From the NCBI GenBank assembly GCA_016617855.1, contig JAECUM010003670.1, positions 118,386-182,385 of the forward strand: DNA of 64,000 nucleotides, read 5' to 3'. The notes below the pieces were generated by a model that saw nothing but the letters and a program-made list of their open reading frames with translations, searched no databases and had not been told where the DNA came from. The translations under genes and the position numbers were made by a program. This document shows positions 34,335-45,454 of this stretch, piece by piece; position 1 is the stretch's first letter; each line of letters starts with the position of its first letter. Source of the stretch: Megalonaias nervosa. Taxonomy: Eukaryota > Mollusca > Bivalvia > Unionida > Unionidae.

Positions 34335-34730
34335 AATTGTATACATGTATCCGTGTTTTGGGACAGTTTAAGGGTCTTTCATTCAGCAAGTATCAACAAG
34401 AGAAAAAATTCTACTGATCTTACTCGATAATTATACAGGGTAGAATTTTACTGATCGCTGTCTTTTTATCTGGTTTGATTTTATTTAGTTGCCTACATGT
34501 ATCCTGGGTAGTTGAGGGTGTTTTGGGACAGTCTTTTGCTGTTTTATGGTGGTCATGGGGGTCTTTCATTTGGTGATATTTACCAACACGGGAAAAAGCT
34601 CTCGTGATCTTACTCGATAATTAAACAATGCAAGATTTTACTGATCACAGTCTTTTTTAAGGCGTGATTCAGGATAATTGTATACATATATCCTGGGTAG
34701 GTAAGAGTATTTTCGGACAGTTATGTGCTA
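34335..34730. repeat. Tandem repeat of ~170-200 bp units
   Basis: Segments TTGTATACATGTATCC, TTTTGGGACAGT, GGGTCTTTCATT and GATCTTACTCGATAATTA recur in order, two and a half times. It adjoins the C-terminal side of the Gypsy integrase remnant. Confidence 0.8.
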
Positions 34731-34734
34731 GCCC

Positions 34735-35410
34735 CATGACTTTCAGGGTGATAGGCAGAAAAACTAAACTGTTGGATGTCTAATTCGTTCATAAGTTCTT
34801 GGAAATAATCAAACATAAAATTGCTGGACAGATTTGGGGAGGCAAACAAGTATTGAAAAACATTGCCTAAACTTTCAGAAGAGTTTTTGCTTTAATCTTC
34901 TTCAAAGGAATAGTCTGTGGAGTTCTTGTGGACGCATACATTATGGTCAGCAAGTATTGGTTGCTTGACTTGGTATTAGGTAAGGAACCGACAGTCTACC
35001 ATATTTCTGCTAAATGTCTTGTCAAATGGTCAAATGCAGGAATAGGTTGCAGATGTGCCTTAGATACCTTCTGATTAGGATTTCCTACCATTTTACATGT
35101 GTGAGAAAATCTTTGGTACTTATAAACATCATTTTTAATTTTCGGCAAATAAAAATGATTCAGGATCTTGTGATAAGTCTTACTGACACCAAAATGACCA
35201 TCTCAAGGAGTTTTATGGGCTAAACTATGAATTTCCTGTCTATAAGACGTAGGAATAACAATTTGATTGCTCACTGACCACCCATCACCAGCAGGTACAT
35301 CAGGTGGTCGCCATTTTCTCACAATGTCCCCATTTTTCATAAAGTAACAAACCGGTACTTGTGTGGCTTCAATTTCTGAAACCCAGTCTTGTGTTTTCTC
35401 TGAGGAATAG
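34735..35410 (-). pseudogene. Ty3/Gypsy integrase remnant
   Basis: Minus-strand readings in order: VIPTSYRQEIHSLAHKTP, then after a stop DGHFGVSKTYHKILNHFYLP (the HHCC zinc-binding region), SHTCKMVGNPNQK and HLQPIPAFDHL, then SSNQYLLTIMYASTR (core domain), then in another frame ELDIQQFSFSAYHPESHGA. This is the order in Gypsy integrases. The first Cys of the zinc knuckle is gone (family pattern CxxCHTC). Stops and frameshifts make it inactive. Neither reverse transcriptase nor LTRs were found next to it. Confidence 0.85.
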
Positions 35411-35550
35411 TACCTGGGGGCCTATAACTCACATTCAAATGTCTTGCATGCTTATAAAGTAGCTGTTACTTTCTATTCAGATATCTTACAACTGCAGTCA
35501 GAAATTGGCAAGGGGTTTCTATTATTCTGTGAAGAAACTAACTTACTTAT

Positions 35551-35553
<3 letters not shown>

Positions 35554-35596
<43 letters not shown>
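35554..35596. repeat. (CT)n microsatellite
   Basis: About 21 CT units. Confidence 0.98.
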
Positions 35597-35598
<2 letters not shown>

Positions 35599-35599
35599 T

Positions 35600-37173
35600 G
35601 AGTGATTAAGTCATTTAAATTATGGAATTTACCTTATCCATTGTTCCAAGGCACATATATTAGGGATAACAGGCCAAATTTAAAATTTCATCTCAGATTC
35701 ATAAATATAATAGTTTTGTGAAGGTCCATGCATTAGACAAAAAACAAATTAGCAAATAAAATATAATCTTTTTACACGGTTTTTGCTCATAGCAAGTGCA
35801 AACAACTTATTTTATTGCCCGCAAAAAGCAAATTCTCCAAAACGTGAGCATTTTTGTACAGTGTATATATGAATACAGATTCTGTAATGGAATGGTTTTT
35901 GGGATTAATTCTTGAAACTGTCACTAGGGAATATGATCTGACTGTTCTTGAGGCATAATTTACAAATGTATGTGGTATACAAAAGGAAATGTGTCTCGGC
36001 GAATCCAAAATTTACAGTTTTAATTCCTCAGAATTTGCAATTATGAGTGTGTGTCTAATTCAAAAGCCAAATTATGTAAAAAGCTTGTCTTTATTCATGT
36101 TTTATTCCCGTGAAAATGAAAAACAAAAGGGATTGATAAATAAATCTGTCAGAACAATGTAATAAGACATTCCAGGTATTTGTTCCTTATAATTGCCTTC
36201 CTGTATGATAATTTTTGTTTTAGACTAATTCATCTAATAATATTGGTTTTATGAATGCTGGTTTACATCAAATATTTATTTTTCTCTAATATTTCCTATG
36301 AAAAGTTAAACGATGCATATAGTTTTTATTTATTTATTTTGCTTTATTGCATAGTTGTATTGTGCTGATATTTTTTGTGTCATGACAATATTAACTTATA
36401 TTTTAAATAGGATAAAATAATGATAAAATCACAGACAAATGAAGATGTTTATGCGGGTGATGGGGGGTGCTGGATGCTACAACAGCCTGAGCTGTGAGTA
36501 GCCTTAAAAACTTTAAAAGTGTTTTAAAAATTTATGTGGAAGGGGTCTTTACTCTTCTAACAGAAAACAATCACATCTGTGGAAGATACATGTAAAAATT
36601 TGTATTAATCTTTTTTTAACTACTACATTAATTTCATATCCAAATGTATCAAGCAAGTTTGGTACTGTATTGTAGCAGTAATAATAAAAACAAATTGAGC
36701 TGGTTACTGGTAGTGATAGCAACGTTATTTATATTCAATATATTATATTTTTTTATAATTGCTACCAAAGGAATCTGATGTTTTATCAGTTAAGTACCTT
36801 ACAGGCATCTGTACTATAAACATCGCTTTATATATGGATGAATATGATTTATAATAATACAATAAATGTAGTTTCCAGTTTGATATCTGTGGTAATAAAG
36901 CGTCTCATAATTGTATGGAAATGTTCTTTATGTTTAGGTATAGAAAATTTATTTCATACTGTTAGAATTTATTTTATTATATAATAAAATAAGTTCATTT
37001 TTTTGTGTAGCATATAGCTATGCTACAGTATATGCTTTGTATGTGGTGTCCTTGTTTCAGGTCATTTGCCTCTTGCTATTGTACTGGAATTTCAGATTTA
37101 AAATTAAATTGGAGATATGAGATACTTGTCCCAGTCAATGGTGACAATACATGCAGGCTATTGCATAATCATC

Positions 37174-37179
<6 letters not shown>
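35600..37179. other. AT-rich intergenic sequence, nothing recognised
   Basis: Short ORFs only, none with family resemblance. Confidence 0.5.

Positions 37180-37257
<78 letters not shown>
37180..37257. repeat. (AT)n microsatellite
   Basis: About 39 uninterrupted AT units; a short (CT)n tract follows at 37345-37366. Confidence 0.98.
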
Positions 37258-37263
<6 letters not shown>

Positions 37264-37847
37264 CCTATGTAAACTGCAGATGAACAGTAAAATTTAATTT
37301 CATAGGGATGAGAGAATAAACAGAATCCTCATCTCTGCAATGTAGTCTCTCTCTCTCTCTCTCTCGTGAATAAAGATGTGCAATTATCTGCAATTTGCTC
37401 CAATCTTATGAGGCATTTACTGATACAAAATGCAGAATTTGCACTGCATTCTAAAATAATAAACATGCTCTATATTGATAACATTGTGAATGAGAATATA
37501 TAAACAAATTGCTTGTAAACGGCTACCCTATTCTGCCACTTTGAGGTAGCGGTCATTTACACACACACAAAATCAAGAATAAAAATGGGGAAGGGTCAGC
37601 GGAAAAATAACATTGTGTACATACATCTGATTGTATACATATTGATGCATTTAATTTGTTTTGTGCTTCTTGCAGGTCAGCGCTCTTTCTTATGTTAATG
37701 CTCTGAGAAATCAGCTGACTGTAATGCGGTAATATAATTCGAATGATATTTTAAATAAGATGCTCCAAACACGCCGTAAAGTGGTATAACCTTTTGTTGC
37801 TAGGGTCAGGGGAGCCGTCGTATTGTAAGAAACTGACGTGTCACAGC

Positions 37848-38320
37848 GCCATCTGTTGTCATAATGAGGCATGATTATATGCTAACTTCCGTGATGCCAA
37901 CTTGCAACGTGCTCGATGCTACATTATAATCATGATTTTAGAAGGTGCAATCTGTAACTTGTGATATTGCAAGTTTATAAATAGAATATTAAAACTTGTG
38001 ATAACTGACATAGCATTTGCCATACGACAAACTAAAGAATCAATTCAGTAGTTGACAAATTGCAAGATACAATGACGCAGAAGGAAAAAGTGGATCTACG
38101 CACTTACAAGCAGCCATTTACTGCTTGCATCGATCAAAAACAGTAAATTCATGACAAGAATTAGGAATGTTGCATTTGCAAGCGGCCATTTACAATAATG
38201 CAGAAGGAAAGTAGCACTTGCAATCTGCCACGTACAATTTGTATCAATGAAGAATACAATATACATAGAATTATGAAAGTAGCGCTTGCAAGCAGCCCTT
38301 TACAATAAAGCATAAGGAAG
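37848..38320. repeat. Palindrome-rich dispersed repeat, copy 2, with internal ~90-bp repeats
   Basis: Starts GCGCCATCTGTTGTCATAAT. Later blocks such as CTTGCAAGCAGCCCTTTACA and CAAGCGGCCATTTACAATAA with GCAGAAGGAAA recur about three times. It matches the reverse complement of 32773-33098. Confidence 0.7.
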
Positions 38321-41247
38321 ACAAGAAAATACATGCATAGAATTATGGCGGTAATCCCCCTCCATATGTAGGAAGGTCTGTGCAGTTACATTGTTTTAAC
38401 TTACAAGGGTCCATTTCTATGTGTGGTTGGTATCTTTTGATCGGAAATCACGAGTGGTTGGGTGGGTTTTTGTTGTTGTTATTATTAGGGTGTAATGGGT
38501 TGATATAGATAAAACTTCACATCTGATGGGTTGGAAACAGGGAGCCAAAAGCAGTCCGCAGAATTTATCAATGTGTAAAAAAATTCCAGATCGGTATCAC
38601 CTGACCGTTCACATCCCATCAAATTGCAGAAAACGCAGTCAATTCATAAAAATTGGAATTATAAATCCATAATTCACACAAAATAAGTGGCAAGAGGCAG
38701 AACAAGGGCTGATGGGAATAAACACTGCCGATGTAATTATTATTCTCTTTAGTTCAGTGAATCTAAGCCAAACAAAAAATAGAGTGGACAATACTCTGGC
38801 TATAATAAAGATTGGAGGTCCATGTCAGCCATTCATTTGAACCATGTGCCATTTCATGTATACATGCATGGTTTTGGGCATTATATTGAATAATATTTGT
38901 GACTTACTGCACAACATGTTCGTACACATAACTTGACAGTGCAGACCTTGATATAATGTCATCTATCACACGATCTGTCAGCTCTTGGTATCAAACCCAG
39001 TACTGTGGAGGTGCAAAGGGAGCATGCTACGGCTGACAGCGATAATATTCAATGGAGGAATGAGATAAAATACAAACAGAACCAAAAGTAGATAGCTTTG
39101 TTTTACTATTCATACAAATATGTAATTTATGTACACCTTGAAAGTCTGAACAAAATTTCCTGTATAAATACCTATAAAAACTATACTATAAATGCTGATG
39201 TTTCTTACTGATTGGAAATTGTTTACAACTGTACAGTTAGGTCAACAATGTAACAAGTAAAATAAATCAATCCTCAAATTATGCTAAAATTGCAATCAAA
39301 TGTAATACTCTTGCAAAATTCATTGTTCGTGTTTGTGGATATGATGAGCTTTAATGAAAAACATGGAAATGACAACAAACATCTCAGGTACCATGCCTGT
39401 TAATTTATCATTCATCTCCGATCAGATGCACACAGTTGCTCTGACTAATCAATACATGGCAATGAAAACACAAGAATAGCTGCATTGAATGTTTTAATCT
39501 TCAATTAAACACCATTATTTTCCTTCTATTTTGAAATTGGCATAGAAGCATATTAGGAACTGGTTTTTCTATCCCTACTAGAAATTATCATACATTACAT
39601 ATAAACATTAACTATAGTGCCATAAAATGGCTTTCATGGTAAAACCATTTCCCAATATTTTCCTTAGTTTGGAGAACTGTAAATGCACTATATGCTATTG
39701 ACAGTTTTACTCACAAGTTAAAAATTCAACAGATGAGTGTTTAATTATTGCCAATAACAAAAATCCACAGGATTCAAAATGGGCAATTGTACATAAATAT
39801 TATTATGTGATTTATACAATGTGAGTAATGTTAACAAGATTTCATGCAAGAAAAAATATTGCACAATTCAACTGTTAACAAGTAAAATCTTCAAACACTT
39901 AAACATCACCATAAAAAGAATAAAAGTATCTTTTAGTTAATAAAGATCTCTTGATTAAAAATAATAAGTATTATCGATAATGAATACAACCTACATAAAA
40001 AGGTTTTTAGTCGGCACTAAAATTGTCTTTATTTTAGAGACTTAATGCCATGTTACGTGTTCACGAGAAACAAACAAAAAATTAACCCAAAAAAGCAAAT
40101 ACATTTTAACCCCAGCAGAGATCGGGTTAATGGTTACATTCCTTCAATTTTATAAATTACTTTCTTGTACTCTGTGACCAAGAAGACTGACTTTCTATTT
40201 TTACCTTCAATATAACATCTGTTGACAGTAAGCCTGCCTAGTGAATTCTATCCAAATAATACAAAAAGCACCAATTAACAAAAATTTAGTAAGAGTAGAT
40301 TATCACAATAAAATTTTGTTTCAGGAACTGTCCTGCCACTGTCGCAACCCTCATCAGACCTGAAAATTGTATGTTTTTATGAAAATTTCTCTTGCATCTG
40401 GACATGAACTGGGAGACATGCATTTTTGATAAATGATCACCTAAATAAATATTAAATTATATTAAATTATCCACTGAGAATGTTCTATCAGTTAGGTTGA
40501 GTGAAAAGGTTGTTAGTTAATACATACATTGGATAATTTATGGATTTTTTTTGGTACAGAACACAATAGTTCTGCAATCAGTTGTTATACAGCAGGGGTT
40601 TAATGTGTTGAACTATCAAGCAAAGAACATACAACAGGGGTTGATTCAGCCACTGGCACTCCAGCTCATGGTCTGAGGGTTTTAAAGAAGACCAGATAAT
40701 ACTGGCAGCCACAAGTCCATGTAACAACTTACATTTTCTTAAGTTGTTATTAAATTTGATTAAGAGAGCTAGCTGATTTTCTGCAAGGCCAGTTGACTTT
40801 GATGTTAGCTGTCCCTGCTGGCCAATGAAAGAATATCTACTAAGTTCAACGCTAAAAAATTAACAGATTTACTAGATATGGTTTTGTTTTTGCAGCCAGC
40901 ATTAATTTGAAAAGTTAAAATTGCACAATTTGCTAAAATTACAGAAAAAGGTGTCCCTTGCAACAGAGAATAGTCGGTAAGATTGAATAAGGAATTTTAT
41001 GAAGTATCCTGCCTACGAAGTTCGACTGCTATATTTAACAATCTAACTTGTCTTATTTGTTTGACGTATAAAGTTTTAATATCAGCAATTTACTGCTAGG
41101 ATAAATTTTATAATGAAAATATTCATCATATCATAGTCTTTTGTTAAACCTGTGTGTACTCCTCCATTTATACATTAGGCAAGAAATTCAAAACTTCCAC
41201 ATATCTGAGAAATATCTTGAACTCTCTTTCAAAAACATTTTTTTTTC
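38320..41247. other. Gene-free intergenic sequence
   Basis: I see no coding, mobile-element ends or tandem repeats that I can support in these 2.9 kb. Confidence 0.5.
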
Positions 41248-41251
41248 TTAA

Positions 41252-42052
41252 CCCTTACATCTGTTACTATGTTGACTGCCCAAGCTGCAAAGTGCAGTGT
41301 ACTACAAAAAGAACATGTTACCTAAATGAATTGATGCACATAGGCCAGCTTGTAAATATTCAGTAGTGTAGTTCATGTTAAGTTTAACATAAATTTGAAC
41401 CATTTTACCTTTATGTACATATCTGTGATCTATAGATAAGTTTAAGAGCAAAATTTGATTTTTATAGCTTTGTAATTATATACTTTAAAATCTTGAGAAT
41501 TCACTGATCCTAAAGTCACTGAAGCTGTGTGACCAACCATAGCTGACCCTTTTTAACCTCAATATCTACTAGTTTGTTTCTGCCTCTACATCACTAATTC
41601 ATCTGAATTTGATAAATTATAAACAATAAATCTTGCCTATATCGACATCTGGGCCAATATTTAACTTCCTGAAGCCTTCACAGTCACAATTTGATCATTC
41701 AAACTCAAAAGTGCTGAATGAAATTGGCAGCTGCCATTTTGCAGATTGGAGAATCTGACCCAGTTAAAAATAGCAGAATATGACTAGATCTTAAATAGCA
41801 ACCATGTGATGTGATGTAATGGTCATTTAAGACTGCTCAGTTTCTAATAGGTGGTTTTCCCACAAGGTGGTACTACAAAAATAAAAAACAAGTTAAAAAT
41901 GGTTGATATTACTGCAGCTGTTGAAATTTGCTTCCATGCAGATGTGCACAGGCATCCAATAACACTTGTATGTGAATCAGAAGGAAGCATCTAACATAAC
42001 TTCCATGAGAATGTGGTAGAGGCATCCAATAACGCTTACACAAGGTAAAAGG
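41252..42052 (+). mobile_element. piggyBac-like MITE, copy 1
   Basis: Flanked by TTAA at 41248-41251 and 42053-42056. The ends are CCCTTACATC at left and CAAGGTAAAAGG at right, imperfect inverted repeats. It is collinear over its whole length with the copy at 54931-55779, for example TTTAAAATCTTGAGA, CTGAATTTGATAA, ATGTGATG/ACGTGATCTG with TAATGGTCATT, and repeated GCTTCCATG blocks near the right end. No coding. More diverged than copy 2. Confidence 0.85.
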
Positions 42053-42056
42053 TTAA

Positions 42057-45000
42057 TGGAAAACAAATTCTGCATATATTTTTATATCATTAAATTCTAC
42101 CTAATTTATGAAACTTGGTTTCTTTTAATCATTTTCTATGAGAATATAATATGTAATTCACCACAGAAAAAGTCAAAATTGATTCATAACTTTCGGCAGT
42201 GCTACCTGCCAATTTCAGCATTATAAACCAAAGACTATGAACAATTCATACCAAAAAAACCCAAGCAGAGTAAATTGCCCTTAGAAGTGTTTTTACAGCT
42301 GTTGGCTGAAATCAAGAAATTAAAAACAATGATGGAATATGCAGTTATGCATTAAAAAATACTGTCCCATTGCAACCCTTCCCGAATTTGGAACTGATCA
42401 CATATCCAGATCAGATCCCTTTCCTCAGGAGCTGGCAATATCAGTGTGATGAATCATATGAAATCGAAAGTGGTGTTTAAGGTTTGACAGATAAACATGC
42501 TAGGTCTACCACCAACTATTTCTTTTCTGAACCCTGCATTCAGGCTACTATCGTTATGCCAGGATGTTGAAGAACAACATTTCTTAAAACCGCCTAACCA
42601 TTTGTAACATCCAAACTAGCATAAATACAAATCCCACACCTACCATCTAATCACGATCTACAAAAAAATTGCTTCTGATCATAGGGAAAAGCGTGGACCC
42701 CGAACTGTCAAAGCATTTTGTAAGGTCTTGATGACATCATATTTGGGTATGTCTTAGAAAAGTATAAATGTAATATTCCAAATGTTATCTCACAATGTTA
42801 ATGGCAATCACTATGTCAAAGTAACATAATCAGACACTATTTGTTTTTTAAAGACAAAGTTCAAAAGAAGAACTTGTGCATTCCATCTTCCCAATCAAGA
42901 ATTCAACAAGTGAAACCCACCTAGATCTATCATTCTCTGTTACCTTAGGGAAATCAATTCCAAGGTCAGCCAATTTTTTAAAACTACTTGGATATTGCTA
43001 AATTAATCATGTGTTGTGGTAGATATCTGGGACTTGGCGGTAGCTTTTCAAATTATAATTCTTAAACATAGACAGCTTAAACAAGATTAAAATAAATTTA
43101 AAAGCGGGATTCCTGCAGCATCCATAACCATGGGATTTGACAGCAGTTTTACAGAATACGTTTCTTAAATGGAGACAGCTTAAATAAGACTAAAAATTTA
43201 AAAACAGGATTCCTGCAGCATCCATAACCATGGGATTTGACAGTAGTTTTACAGAATACATTTCTTAAACGGAGACAGAGAGCTTAAATAAGATGATCCT
43301 GCAGCATACGTAACAATTAATGACAACCAGGATTTTCTTTACTGAAAAATCATTACATCGTATGCAAGACCAGAAAAAATTTCAAGTAAAATAAAAAGTA
43401 TACATATTCACTAAAAATAATTCTTTGGCTTATTCCATTGTCTTTCTGCATAAATAAATATCTCTTTCTCTCTGTAGCTTCCATGTTTTCTCAACATTCA
43501 GAACTTTCTGTCACTCGAGGTAGCACTCTTGGATACATCTGTAAGTAGAAATACAGGTGACAACTGAATACTGCATCACTGCTTTCACAATACATGTTTT
43601 CAGTGAATATCAATATTAATAAATCACACAACTCTGCCTATGCTGAAGGTGTCCCAAGACTTATAGTACATTAAAAAATTGGTTTAATTTTGTGTCCCAA
43701 CATTTATAGGTCATCAAGAAAACATTTTGAAAATAATTTAGGGGGTCCCAAGATTTATAGTGTCAAGGGATAGCGCTGGCTTTAAAAAAAAAAAACTGCC
43801 AACCTCAATATTTTGTTGCCAATATTCAAAAAATGTTGCCATTTTCATAATACACCATCTTTTTATCTCAACAGCCTCGGGCCCAAGATAATATTGTCAG
43901 CATAAACTGATATTTTCATAAGTGGGGGTGGGGGTGGGGGGCGGGGCCGGAAATAAATTGAAATTTCACATACAAATGAAATTTTTAAGAGTCTACCTGT
44001 CATCTGTGACTAGGATTTATGCAAAGAAATTTTTTTAGAAATTTTGATTAAACGAGGACAAGAAACCTGAAATACACTTGTTTATTGACAACTTACATTT
44101 GTGTAATACACTCCACAATGTGTTAAATAATATACGTGCATATGAAAAAGCCATGAATTCAAGTATTCGATCATGTTAGAAAATTCATTTATCAGTCAAA
44201 TCCCGTTAGAAAACACAACTAAAATGTATATATAAAAAATATGGTAGTCCTCATTTGATCTATATCCCATTGTCAACAAACACGTTTCTCAAAACAATTC
44301 ACTGATCCTAGCAGCACATGGCTGTTTAGTTGTTTATATGCTACATGTACATGTACTTAAATTAACCTAGATTTTGGTCAGCCAGAGACAACTACCATAA
44401 TGCCAAGGCTACCAAGGGGATGAGGCTATTCATAGGGAAATGAAAACGTGTGAACTAATTAACAAGTTTCACATTCTTGCAAGATGTCCCACTTTCATTT
44501 AACTCCACGGCCAGATATCTATTGTTTCAAAATATTGGAACTTTAAACTGGGTTTTAAGCCATCATTGGTAGCGATCGTATGCATGAACTCTTTTGCTGC
44601 AAACAGGAAGCTTTCACAGCACAATAAATGTTTCAATCGCTATGAAAAATTAAACAATGCTTTTATTTTTGTTGCTGACTTTCTTTGATCAATGGTGTTT
44701 GGCTTGCTTTGATGAAGGTTCGTGTGTTATTCAAGGCATTATTAAAGGTGCTCTTTGAAGGACCAAACAAGTGCCCGTTTGTTATTGCTGCGGCAATATC
44801 AAATAATTGTAAAACATTAACGGACAGATTTTTTTTCTTCATTTGCTTAGTATGTGTACAGAATGAGCAATGCTTCAAATGTAATCAGTTTCCTTTGAAG
44901 TTTCAGCAAAACTATTTTTTCTGGCACATTTTTCAAAAAGGAAAAAAACTGCCACCGTTTGGTAGATTGTAGTCATTCAGTTCCTGCCTTCAGAGGTGGT

Positions 45001-45446
45001 CAATTGTAGCTAGTCAGGTAGCTTGACTATTTGGGTTATATTACAGCACTGAGTAGCAAAAAGGCCAAACACCAGCATAAGCAGATTATGATATAACAAT
45101 GCTGTGTTAGAGTGGTTTGTCAATATGAACAAAGGATTTGTTTATATAACAATAGATTCCAGTACAATTTTATATCCAAGTTTGCAGCTTCCTGTCATGA
45201 TGCCTTTGAATTTCTCAACTCCAAACCCAAGACTGTATATTCAATTTTTAACAGCCAAAATGTTGTCCCCATAAAGATCGCCAGATGGTATATTCTGTCG
45301 CCAATAAGGAAAAAAAAAAAATTGCAATTTGTGACATTGGTGAAACCCAGCACGATCCCTGGTGTCCCAAGACTTACAGTCATTATGGTAAGTAAAAGAG
45401 AAAGGACTTGACCTCTTATAAAACTGTCAAATAAATCATAAATTAA
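42057..45446. other. Intergenic sequence with a short tandem duplication
   Basis: About 43066-43316 holds two and a half copies of a ~110-bp unit (GGATTCCTGCAGCATCCATA, ACCATGGGATTTGACAG, TTTTACAGAATAC, GAGACAGCTTAAA). The phrase GGTGTCCCAAGACTTA occurs in direct orientation near 43648 and 45360. A minus-strand ORF at 44663-44878 has no recognised family. Otherwise nothing. Confidence 0.5.
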
Positions 45447-45454
45447 TCTTTCAT

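Noticed and set aside
44663..44972. Overlapping 71- and 95-codon ORFs on opposite strands
   Set aside because: No family resemblance on either strand, no splice context, and they do not fit ASPP or spectrin.
43648..45378. GGTGTCCCAAGACTTA at two places, resembling Tc1/mariner-type ends
   Set aside because: Both occurrences are in the same orientation, and no transposase or TA-flanked inverted pair was found.
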